Shown here: one piece after another, positions 33,796-44,551 of the stretch
How positions within the stretch are numbered: the stretch's first letter is position 1
Layout: the number at the start of each line of letters is the position of its first letter
Assembly (NCBI GenBank): GCA_035235625.1
Contig: CP141146.1
Location: 18,532,501-18,596,500 of the forward strand
DNA: 64,000 nucleotides
Direction: 5' to 3'
Origin: Saururus chinensis
Lineage: Eukaryota; Streptophyta; Magnoliopsida; Piperales; Saururaceae
Program-made: the position numbers and the translations under genes
Notes under the pieces: model-generated
The model's database searches: none
What the model was told of the DNA's origin: nothing
The model's input: the letters and a program-made list of their open reading frames with translations, nothing else

Positions 33796-35090
33796 CTAAC
33801 TGGCCAAAAACTAAAAAACCCAAGAATTGAACATAATAATGAGTGAATGTATATAATGCCATCTTTAACTTCTATGAGGAATCCAAAAATTAAAACAAAC
33901 TCACTTGACAAATGAATTGTCTCAGCTACATGACTTTTGAAATGAAATAACTTAGTATAGAAGATACACAATGGACTGATACAAACTTCAGTTAACCCAA
34001 AACTCTTCAGACAAGTTAAAAGGTATAAATAAGTCAAAGCTCCAACTCAAGAGGATCAATACAACTATGTCTCTAAATCACGGACCTAAATATTATTAAG
34101 CAACTAAAACTAATGCTTTGTGCTCAGTAGGTGGTCAATCTAACAACAAAACAAAAAACTCTCGAGCAATGAGTGAATGACATAGAGAAGTCAAATGCAT
34201 CAAAGACATTTTCCATGTCGAATTTATGCTTAATTTAGTGAAACATAGTGGAATCTTCGAGAACCCCCAACTTGTGGTGCCCCATAATTAATCACAAAGT
34301 TGGCATATTTTTTGTTCCAACTGGAGACAATGCTTCTTAAGCAAATCAAGCACTCTTCACATCCGTACCCTAGTTACACGGAGTCAAAATATAATCCAAT
34401 TCGCAAATGGAAGAGCAAAAATTAATTACATAGTCAAGTTACAAACCTGAAGATACACAAATTGATCAATACAAAAAATGGAGGGGCTTCGATACGGTGT
34501 GACCGCATATTTTGTAGCCACTTGTGTATCAGTGGAATTGGGGTCTGTTCAAGCTACGCGAGACAAAGCTACCCTAATTTGGTGTTTACAGAATTCAAAA
34601 ATAAGCAGAAGCTACAGAAATCATATTGGTAAACGAAGCAACTTTTTGATTAGTTAAAGGTGGAGTGTGAGATTGGGTTTAGGATTGAAGAGGAGACAGA
34701 GAGAGATGGGGCGAGGTGGGTTAAAATTAAAGGGCATTTAATTCGTTTTTCTAAATGATTAAAGTTAATTTCATCCTTTAGAAGGATGAAATCACAATTA
34801 AAAAAATTTGATTTAGTAAGGTGATTTTGAACTTATAAAGAATGGTGATTTCGTTCTTTAACTAATAAATTAGAAAAAAAAGCCACACAGGAGCTAGGAC
34901 TTGCATGATGAAAAGGAACATCATATTGGTAAATATTTTTCTCTCTCTCATGGCAAAAAGCTACACCATATTAGTAAATATATTTTTTCATTATTTTGGT
35001 AATTATTTTTTAGAATTATTTATATAATTTTCCCTTCCTAAAAATATCTCAAGACACATCCCATCCAAAGAAAAAAAAATGATAACTAGA
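33796..35090. other. sequence without recognisable features
   Basis: There is no coding or transposon signature. A short perfect hairpin, TTTCATCCTT-TAG-AAGGATGAAA, lies near 34768-34791. ATCATATTGGTAAA occurs twice (34620 and 34921). Confidence 0.4.
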
Positions 35091-35099
35091 ACTCAAATT

Positions 35100-37378
35100 A
35101 AAAATCAAATAGTGAAATAAGCATAGTTGAGCTCCTTTTAATCTAAATGCATCACAGATTATGTTCACTAATACATTGCCTTAGTTTAGTCAACTTCATT
35201 TCTACGTGATTGTCAATTTTATTTTCTTCTTTTTGACACATTAATCCTCTTTTATTAATTTTTGAAGAAGCCACCAATGTTTTTAACTTTTATCTCTTTT
35301 AATCTTAAATCTCACAAGATCACTCTTAACCACATTGAGACAAATATGTTCATACCCTAGTAAAGACTAAGTTCACATTTTTTAACTCACTTTAGCTATA
35401 ATTTATTAACATGATTTGCCTAAAAAGATAAAACAGAAAAAAGCTCATAATATTATGCGCATGCCTTTTTCCTAGTTATGATATTTTTCCTTAAATTATT
35501 TTTCTAGGGCATGACTTTTTTTGAATCCTCTTAACTTGTATCATTCATTTTTTTCTTTTAATTCATTTTTCTTGATATCAAGCAAATGAGAACTTCGCAC
35601 TAGCCTAGGCCGTTTTAAGTAGGTAGCCCTTCCCCATCATCTTTTTTAAGTTAATTCTATTACCTAAAGATATTAAAGTACATAAGACTCATAATCATTG
35701 AAGTACATTACATAAACTTTATTTTCTTTTGAATTCTAAATAGAAATCTAGTAAAATATCTACTAATTTGATTTCTAAGATTCCAGTAGAATCTCAACAC
35801 CTAAGTTAACTTTTGTTTAAGAGTTTTCTTTTAATGTTCATACATAAAAGTGACTTGAGTCTAATTAACATGATGTGTACAAGTTTTAAGAATAGAGAAT
35901 TTTAACACTAAGCAAAAGAAAATTAAATTAATCTTCACTCTCCTTAGTGTATCCTTATCTTCATTAAGGTATGTTTGACCACTAATCATATTACTTTTCA
36001 GTTTAAAAAAAAGTTAATTTCAATGTCTCAAGAGCTGAACTAGTATAAAACCAAAACAAAGTTAATTGCAAAGCAAGCGAAAGCTATACTAATTTTTTTG
36101 GTATTTTTTATTATTACCGGATCACCACATTACCCCTAGTACAATTATCTATTGAAGATAAACACTACGAGACATAGCTTCTTTGCACAAAATTTTCTTA
36201 TACAGAGAAAACAATTAAAACTAATCTTTATGGGCACTCACGATTAATTAATCTATCAAACCATAAAGCATAAAACATTCAAACCACATGTAAACATACA
36301 ACAATTTAACATAAGAAACTCAAACTCAGGTAAAAAACTACGACAGTCCCACAAATAACCAAATCAATGCACTACTAGCAAGCAACACAATTACATAGAC
36401 ACAAGCAAATTTTTAACCTTTTTTTTAGATGTCCACAAGTTCTTGCCTTTTCTGGTTGTCAAGCCTTCTCCCTCAATAACTTAAAACTTTAATCTCTCAT
36501 TTCTTTGTCTTTGTCTTCTATTGGCCTTCAAAAAGCTCCTATTATTGTATTGACTTTGGCCTTTGGGTTCTTCATTCTCTCATCTCATTGAAGAATTTCT
36601 GCAACTCCTCTTTCAAACATCTATGTGAAATCGCTTATTTAGTTGTGAATCAGCTTAATGAATTCACCATTAATCTTCTCTTCAGACTTTTTGTGAATTC
36701 TGAAGAAAAATAATAAGTAAAGGTATCTCCCTTCTTCTCCAAAGTTTTTTCTAGGTTTTCCAATCTCCAATTTTCTCATTTTTTATCCTTTGTAAAGGTC
36801 ACCAAAACGATTTGCCTCTTTGAACTCAACAAGGAAAGAAATCAAATTCGGAATAGCTTATTTAGGGCAACTAAAACTGTTAGTGATCGATCCTTCCAAA
36901 TAGTAATCGATTACTGTTTTATGAACACACGACTTCCTGAGCAATCAATTGGTTTATAAAACGATCAATCAATAAACTCTCAGATTGTTAAACAAAGGGT
37001 TAATTAAAGTGTCGATTAATAGTTTCACTCTTTGTTGTCCAATGATTGACCGATGGTATTATTCATTGATAGTTTTGCCCATTTTACCCTAAATTCTTAT
37101 AAAACATCTGAAATCACTTCTAAAACTTCTCTATGTGAATTTAGTATGCAAAAGTAATTTGAATAAGTTTTAAAACCCATCAACATCCTTTAGTCTTTTG
37201 TCTTGAGCCATAAGAATATCTCTTCTCTTATTTTTCAAGTTCATCAATTCCAAACTTCACTAAACCGCAAGTACGTCTAATCAAATTTTTAAGACTTATT
37301 ACATATTCAAGGTTTATGATATAATTTTGTTAAAGAAATTAGCCAATTAACCTAATATAAGACACATATGTTCTAACA
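35100..37378 (-). mobile_element. Ty1/Copia fossil, family A, minus orientation
   Basis: The minus-strand start at 37378 reads TGTTAGAACATATGTGTC, matching the LTR start at 57304. The following 1.2 kb matches the family-A LTR at 13603-14400 and 52739-54070, including the GAAGACAAAGACAAAG and GCTTGACAACxAxAAAAGG landmarks. Beyond it (36110 back to 35400) is the tract also found at 16590-17300. No gag is seen between them. The element is incomplete and old. Confidence 0.7.
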
Positions 37379-38930
37379 AAAACATCTTGGGAGTTTGGGG
37401 TAAATTGGAAATCTCCGTTGTGGTTCACCATGACATTATTAAAGGTCTATAGCTTATGAGACTTTGGAGGCACAATATGTATAGCTGTAAATGTTGATGC
37501 ATATAGGTGGCCTAGGAATACGACTCATTGGAAAAAGTGTTTGGATAAAGTGGAAGATTTGATTAAGTAAAAATTGATGGGTAGGTTATCAAATCTCACT
37601 AGGAAAGTGGGAATATTTCCCAATTTAACAATTTGGGGTTTTTAATTGAATTGGGTAAATTTCAAGGTACTTAATTGTGCATATGAATTCTACATGGGTT
37701 ATGCAGAATAACAAGATGAAACCTTGGTAATATCATATGATGATCTTGTGTTGTAATTGGTAGAATTTGATTGACAAATTGAAGCATGTTTAGGGATCAC
37801 ATCACATATTATATTACATGTTAATCTAATTAAGAAAAGAAAATAAAACTACATTTCAAGCTATGGTATGATGCGTATAGTTGTATATGATCATGTTCTT
37901 AGGGTTCATGTAGTTATGCATGTTCATTGTAGTTCATTGTAGTTTAGCGTAGATTTGGCTCATGGGTGGTTATTCCACCATGCATATTTTTTACTCACAT
38001 GTATAGGGTGTTACATTAAAAGTTAGTTGTGCAGACCCCATTGGAAACTTAGGGATCTTATAGCTAAAGTTTACTAACATAGCTTCTCAGGACAATTATT
38101 TGTTTATTTATTTTCATATCATCCAGGGAGTTGGGTTATGACATACAAAGTAGTTCAAATTTCTAGTTATTTAAAGAGGTCATCTCGTAGTCCTTGATTA
38201 ATTTTTTGTGACTAAACTCTAGTTTTATATAATTTATTGTGTGTAGTTTGAAAATGCTATGTTGGGAATGATTTTTTAGTGCCCTAGATTACTTTAATTA
38301 CATTAGATGGAGGGTGAGGGTAGATTAACTTGGGTTGTAAAGTCCCAATTCCTTCTCAATTGTAAAATTCTGTCTTATCCCAATAATTTGACAATGCCAC
38401 GTGATTGCATTGTAAATAAAAGGATTTGCTACGAGTTTAATGGGGCATTCAGTGGAAATAAATCGATATTGTGGAATAGCTTGGATGGAAATGTGATTAT
38501 TTATATACAATGAAGATATATAGATTTACTTGTGGCATGAATTTAATATGTCGAAAACTCAAAGTTTATTAGTAATGAATAAATTATTTATTGTAACTAA
38601 CTAAAATAGTTTGTTATTCATATTGTACTTCCCTTAACGGGCCTTGCAGCTCACCCTTGGAACACATTCCAACGCAGCTGAAGATTGTTTGTTTTGAGCA
38701 TGACACATCCTTAAGGCAAGTGACTAGATATAAGAAATTTGATATATCATTGTCACGCCTTAAAGTTATATTACTCATATAATTTTTGGATATGACAATA
38801 AGGATGATGGCTGAATTTTTTTGGTTATTTTAAAAAGTGTGGGATTGTTATTTTTAATAATAAAAAATAAATTTTTATTTATTGGTCATGATGGGTTGCA
38901 AGACCAGAAACATGTGTACATGAGTATGAC
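37379..38930. other. degenerate sequence, possibly Gypsy LTR debris
   Basis: Phrases such as GGGTGTTACATTAAAAGTTAG (38007) and GGGCCTTGCAGCTCACCCTTGGAAC (38639) recall plant Gypsy LTRs, but no borders or repeats support an element call. Short open frames (38307-38513) have no family signature. Confidence 0.3.
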
Positions 38931-39644
38931 TCGACAATTAAACAATGTTTATACCTAGGAATATGTCTACCAATTATTTGTGGTACTTAAAAAGTAAAAA
39001 TCAACAACCCAAATAGAAGGTTGTACATGGGTAATCAAATAAATATTATTAAAAAATAATAATTATAAAAATAACTAAAAGAGAAACTTATTTTCCATTA
39101 CTTTTTAATTTTGTTTCTTCTTAAATTTCGTTTTTTCAAAGGACAAAACTCATTTCTATAGGTTCCGAAAGAGCGAAATCAATTTATGTGAGATTACTAC
39201 TTAGGCTTTTGTTCTTCAAGTTTATTGCTTGCAGATTCCTCCATAGGCTTTGTTGCAATCTATAAAATGTTTTTCAGTGCATCTCATCAGGAATTCAATT
39301 GAATAGGGACAAATAACTCCTTCCAGATAGCGATTTCCTGCACTCAAAATCTTAAAATTACGATTTTCATTTCTTTAACTCTAGTGCAGATTCCAGCACC
39401 TCATCACCAACGCTGCGCATTCAACTATCATGACCTATGATCGTGTGGAAAATGCCCCACGGTTTTGAACTTTGTAGTTGAGTAAAAAAAAAGTAACAAC
39501 CTTTATGTGTGTGTATGAAAAGAGAGGAAGTAAATCCATTTTTGGAAAAAGACTTCATACGCGACTTCAATGTTAACACTCACGATCTTTATTCTTAATA
39601 TCTTTATTCATCTATATATCTTGGACACAGTAGATAGCCCAAAA

Positions 39645-40128
39645 TTAGTTTCTACCGCAGTTGTAGTTACAGACACAATGATACTTAAAATTGCTGTCAG
39701 CAACGCAGACGCCATTCCCATTCTTCTGTTGCAAGCACTGCTGCCTGCACTGCGCAAGCACACATGAATTAGGGTCAAGTACCACAGAACACCTCTTTTG
39801 CGCAGCTCCATGTTCCATGATGCCTGTTCAAAAGAAAGGTAGAAAACAGAACACATTCATTAAATAATATAAAAAAGATCATTAAAATTTATAGAAAAAA
39901 AAAGTTAGATCCACTTTACTAGAGCCGTGATCGATGGTGCAAGCACTAGTGTACGTTAGCATAAATAGAAGATTTTTTTACTTGTATTAGTGTGCGCTAA
40001 TGTGTGCGCCATTGATCTTTATAAGTAACTACAAAAAAGTACTCTGAAGCTCGTGATGGTGAGGATAGCAAACCTGTGATCACAAGGAGGGCAAGGAGGA
40101 AAAAGCATGTCTGAGAAATCTTGGCCAT
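39645..40128 (-). CDS. defensin-like (DEFL) secreted cysteine-rich peptide, two exons
   Basis: Exon 1 is 40128-40074 (ATG at 40128-40126) and exon 2 is 39823-39645 (TAA at 39647-39645). The intron 40073-39824 has GT and AG borders (ACAG|GTTTGC and TTGAACAG|GC) in phase 1. The product is 77 residues: a hydrophobic signal peptide (MAKISQTCFFLLALLVITG, residues 1-19, cleavage probably near 24-27), then a mature part with eight cysteines at 30, 39, 44, 48, 58, 68, 70 and 74. The CxxxC and CxC pairs and the ending HCVCNYNCGRN fit plant defensin-like/LCR peptides with the cysteine-stabilised alpha-beta fold, and the single intron after the signal region is typical of them. Such peptides serve in antimicrobial defence or in reproductive signalling; which applies here cannot be told. 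No defect is visible. It is isolated among transposons. Confidence 0.88.
39928..40017. repeat. foldback MITE relic in the DEFL intron
   Basis: GATCGATGGTGCA...GTACGTTAGC at 39929-39960 is roughly inverted by GCGCTAATGTGTGCGCCATTGATC at about 39993-40017. Both arms resemble the inner arms of the MULE-type MITE at 40689-40911 (ATCGATGGCGCACAC...ATTAGC). The relic lacks the outer arms of that MITE. It sits wholly inside the intron of the defensin-like gene. Confidence 0.6.
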
Positions 40129-40229
40129 TCTCCCCGTAGCAAGAAAAACGTAGTAAAAACTCTGATGGTCTCTTAAGTGCGGAGAAAAAACGAGCAAAAG
40201 TGGTGGAAACAACAGTGCAGCCGTACTGT

Positions 40230-40237
40230 TCTTATAG
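40230..40237 (-). promoter_or_regulatory. candidate TATA box of the DEFL gene
   Basis: On the minus strand CTATAAGA lies about 105 bp upstream of the DEFL start codon, a usual distance for a plant promoter with a 60-80 bp leader. No other TATA-like element is closer. Confidence 0.5.
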
Positions 40238-40688
40238 AAGCTGTGGCGTTTCAAATATTAAAATTGAAAAACTCGTCGGTACACCAGCAATTACTGTTTC
40301 TACCGCTCGAAGATACACACCTCCCGGTCTATAATTTGGTAACTTTCTATGCCGGGTGCATCTGATTTTCACGATTTCGTAGGGTCAATAATCAAGGTAG
40401 AAATTATTGCCTCATAAAAGAAAAAATATCAATGAGGTAGAGATGATTACATTATTCAAGACAGTAATGCTAAAACTACGTTCTTTCATCCATGAAATGG
40501 CTCATATCCATTAAGATTTACGATTTTAACTTATGGACATGATCAGCTAGATTTAATAGCTCATGAGTTGTCAAGAGAAAAATAGCAAGTATCTCTCTCT
40601 ATATATATACGATTAATGCAGACAGATGTCTGATAGCTCATGAGATTTCACAGCTCATGAGATGTGATTAATGGGGACATATGTTTGA

Positions 40689-40911
40689 GGAAGTGTTTTT
40701 AATGCTCTGCGACGAGCATGAGCCGAACGTAAGGAACGTTTGCGAGGCACTGATTTTTAAAATCGATGGCGCACACGGTGGCACATATTAGCTCAAGTAA
40801 TGTTTACACTAATGTGTGCCATTACGTGCACTGTCGATCTTGAAAATCAATGCTTCGCAGGCGTTCCTTACGCTCGGCTCACAATGAGCACGGAAAATTA
40901 AAAACACTTCC
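40689..40911. mobile_element. Mutator-type MITE with long inverted repeats, TSD TATGTTTGA
   Basis: A 223-bp element has arms of about 105 bp (GGAAGTGTTTTTAATGCTC... and its complement ...ATTAAAAACACTTCC) around a roughly 10-bp centre. It is flanked by a perfect 9-bp duplication, TATGTTTGA, at 40680-40688 and 40912-40920. A 9-bp duplication with long terminal inverted repeats is the mark of Mutator-superfamily elements. The arms contain CGTAAGGAACG and ATCGATGGCGCACAC. It has no coding capacity. Confidence 0.88.
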
Positions 40912-41399
40912 TATGTTTGATGGTTTGCCTGAAGCTACCAGACCTCTATGTGGAGCGAGCAATTTACCAAACTTTGGGTCATTATGCAAGGAATTCTGGT
41001 TTTTCAATGTTACTATAGAATTGCCATTTCTCAGTTTTGCAGCCTTATTTGACATTTTTGCACTCACCACCAAATGGCCCCATCTATTGAACACACTATT
41101 TAAATCTGGTAAGAGCATGACAGATGTTGGACGGATACATTACCTTCAATAAAGTTGTCAATCCCATCACTATACTGCCCTCATCCATCCCACACATGAG
41201 TGTTATTTTGCGTCGCATCTTCACACATCACCTCTTGATGTACTCCGGCCACCAAGCATCGCCTCTTCCTATCATCCTGGCGTCCAACATCTTTTACTCT
41301 GGCTTCATCACCATGTCCTTGGCATTCTTCTTCCCCTGCTTATTCACCTTTTCTATGCCAAACAGGATGGTGGGAGAATTGACATTGTTGGCTGTGAGT

Positions 41400-41800
41400 T
41401 TTACCATAGTTGTTAAACCGTTTTGACATTTGGATCAAAACATTTTCACATAGTTGTTAAAATGTTTTGAGAAAGGGTCAGAACAATTCTATAAGTACAT
41501 GTAAAGAAATTGCAACATAGTCATGAAAACATTTTGACACAATAATCAATATGTTTTGACAACTGGATTAACATGTTTTGACATATGGGTCAAAACGTTT
41601 TAACAAATATGTTTAAACATTTTGAAAAAGGGCCAAAACAATTCTATGATTAAGTATATGCCAACATGATGCAACACAAGTGAAATTTTTTTATAGCAAT
41701 TTCAAAACATTTTGACAATTGTGTTAAAATGTTTTGACAACTGTGTCAAAATATTTTGACACTGGTGTTAAAATGTTTTAAAAGTGCATATTTAAACATA
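41400..41800. repeat. degenerate array of AAAACATTTTGACA / TGTTTTGACA motifs
   Basis: At least a dozen copies of TGTTTTGACA or its partial inverse (CAAAACATTTT) occur in about 400 bp, for example near 41419, 41530, 41555, 41575, 41703, 41730 and 41751. The clearest tandem units, of about 25-28 bp, read ACAATTGTGTTAAAATGTTTTG and variants near 41700-41780. Each unit is partly self-complementary (AAAAC/GTTTT). Confidence 0.6.
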
Positions 41801-41822
41801 TTAAGATGAATCTTATGCAGAG

Positions 41823-42480
41823 TTGAACAAGAAAATACGAGACAAGAAAAGACCAAAGATGATAGTAATACCATGCATGCCACACAGGCTAGACAACATG
41901 AGGCCGATAATAACTAGCGACAAACTTATAACCGAGAAGATGGAGGCTGAACTATTCTACAAGTTCTATGCGGTGACAGGGTTAACATGCTGCAAGCAGT
42001 TACAGGAGCACTTGGTTTTGAGTTGGTGTGAGTAGTCTAGCTCTCTTAAGCTTAAGGGGAAGCTAGTGTACTTTACGGTGGAGGACGTTGCATTGATCAC
42101 AAGCCTATGGTTGGCGGAGAAATCACTTTGAGAGATATTTCTCCAGGAGGAATGAGAAGCCAGAGATGAAGAGGATGGATGCCCTATTAGAGAACCTAAC
42201 AAAGGAAGACAAGGACAACCATGTAAACTAAATTCCAACAACCCAACCTCCATTATGTTCTACACCATACTATTTTCCAAGAGTAACAACTCAATGGGGA
42301 GGGGTTTGTGTTGCTATCTCGATGACTTCTCCTTTCTCAATAATTACAACTGGGTAGAAGTTATTTATGATTTCCTTTCGGAGTCCATTAAGACTACCAT
42401 GTCACCCTGAATAAGAGGATGGATGGAAGAGGAACATCTTGCAGCTCCCGCATTGGCACCACAATTGTGCTCCAGGCAGT
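41823..42480 (+). pseudogene. possible transposon-associated protein remnant (plant mobile domain or DUF1985-like)
   Basis: Consecutive short frames read KLVYFTVEDVALITSLWLAE near 42060-42120 and YLDDFSFLNNYNWVEVIYDF near 42315-42375. This spacing of a VEDV-type strand and a later YNW-containing helix recalls proteins of the plant mobile domain or DUF1985 kind that accompany MULE-type elements. It is interrupted by stops. The assignment is by general resemblance only. Confidence 0.3.
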
Positions 42481-43519
42481 TACTCTTTTGTTTTGTATGC
42501 AAATATTGATATGCTCAACTCTTTAGGTGTTCTCTAGTTAGTTACTCATTTGTTTTAAAATGGTTTGTGCCAGGTATGGTTGTTAGAGCATGAGTCTGCT
42601 TTTGTACTTGTTGTCCCCTTTGTGTTGCTGAGGTTAAGCCCTTTAATAGACAAAGCACTATCAAAATCAAACAATTCAGAGACACGTTAAGTTCCTACCC
42701 CATCTACTTGTGTTGAACTACCATCTCTGGTGCAAAATTAAAGTGTATACTCTCAAGCGCAAGAATCAAATGTAGAAAAATGGCTAAACGAGGTTGATTC
42801 CATAAGGATTGTTTCAATTCAACTACATCTAAAATATTACTTAACTAATTCAAGTAAATAAAAGGACTTTAATTAACTAAAACACCTAAAAGCGTAATGA
42901 AAAATCAATGTAAAAGAATATCAAGCCATCGAATCCACCCTAAACAAATTAATTTTATATCTACTTGAATTTATAAGTCTCAAATTGATGTAGTTCTCAC
43001 TACAACAAAATTGACTATTAGCAATACTTAAACGCATCGATAATAGTACTGTAAGCATCACTAATAGTTATTAGCGACGCATATAAAACGTTGCTACATG
43101 AGTCGATAAAAGTATGGTATTAGCAATATTTATAAAGTGTCGCTATTAGTATGGTATTAGCAACTCTTTTAATTAAGCGTCGCTAATAATATAGTATTAT
43201 CGACATTTATCAAGTGTCGCTAATAAAAATATTTTTTTTAAAAAAAAATATTTTTTTAAAATAAATTAAATAAATAATTAGTAACAACGCTTATTATTAA
43301 ATGTCGCAAATAAGATAGTATTAGTAATGTTTATATGAGCGTCGCTAATGTATATAATTATTTAAAAAATATTAAAAAAATTATTTATAAATTAAAAAAT
43401 AATTTAACACTATTAGTGACGCTTGATAACTGCGTCGCTAATAGTATAAAAATAAAAAATAAAAAATGAAACTATTAGTGACACTCTATAGGAGCTTTGC
43501 CAAAAAAAAAATTAAATAA

Positions 43520-44245
43520 TAAAAAAAAGCGAGTGCTGACCCTCATCGCAGGTTAGTGCACTAGCACCGAAGGGAAAAGACGCTGGCCATCTCCGACAGG
43601 CGGCGCTACATAAGAGGAGGGGAAAGACAACGATGTGGCCACACTAGCACCGGAGGACACGACGTAGCCAGGCCGGAGTCTGAGGAGGACGCGACGGGCT
43701 TTTTCTCGCAGGATGGGACATCTCAAAAGCATGGATGGAAGTCTGACGGGGCCGGGGTGGTGGGCAGAGGAGAAGGAGGCGAGGCCGGGTATTTGCGCTG
43801 CTTGCATGCAGGCTCAAGGCAGGGGACAATGGGAGAGAGAGCAGCCGGTCCTGAGTCACTTTTCTCGCTGGGTAGGAAACCTCGGAAGCAGGATTGGAAG
43901 TCAGACACAGTTGGGTCAGTGGGCGGAGGTAGGCGCAGCGGCGGCGTAGAAAGAGTTTCTCTTCTTGCATGTGGGTTCACAGTGGGGGAGGACAGGGGAA
44001 AGCAAAGCCTGAGCCGACGAGTGCCCCAAAGTGCCACATTTTCGGTATGGAGGACGAAGCAAGGCAGGGACGGAGCAAGGCCAAGCCAGTGGAAACGGAG
44101 GAGAAGAGGAGAGAAGAAGCTCATGGCAGGGACGAAGAGAGGCGAAGCCGGTGGAAATGGAGGAGGAGAGGAGAGAAGAAGCACAGACGGAGGTTTAGCA
44201 TATAAAGGCTCGGGCGGAAATTCACCCGGGTGGATTTCTGCCTGC
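43520..44245 (-). other. GC-rich promoter-like block of CACTA 3
   Basis: On the minus strand a GTGAATTTCCGCCCGAGCC..TTTATATGC sequence leads into about 650 bp of GC-rich sequence, matching the position of the 22560 block in CACTA 2. There is an internal duplication: AAGCCGGTGGAAATGGAGGAGGAG (about 44138) and AAGCCAGTGGAAACGGAGGAGAAG (about 44083). Long overlapping open frames on both strands reflect composition; no domain is recognised. Confidence 0.5.
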
Positions 44246-44551
44246 GTGAAATGTTTAGCGACGCTCATCAAAGCGTCGCAAAATGTTACCATTTATGACG
44301 CTCGCATCACAAACATAAATACATTAGCGATGGCGGAAACTTAGCGTTGAGAATATAAGTGATCCTAGTGACACTCTTTCTAAACCGTCGCTAATGTCTT
44401 CATTTTAAAAAAAGTACTATTGGAGATGCTCAGTGATGAGTGTCGCTAATATTATTACTAAATGGCGCAACACTTTCAGCTAAGCGTCGCCAGTTATTAT
44501 TAATTCTATTAGCGATGCTCATTTTATTGCGTCACTAATATTTTTTTTACT

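Noticed and set aside
43723-44292. 189-residue minus ORF and 195-residue plus ORF in CACTA 3
   Set aside because: They overlap each other and cross transposon motif arrays, and the GC-rich composition explains their length.
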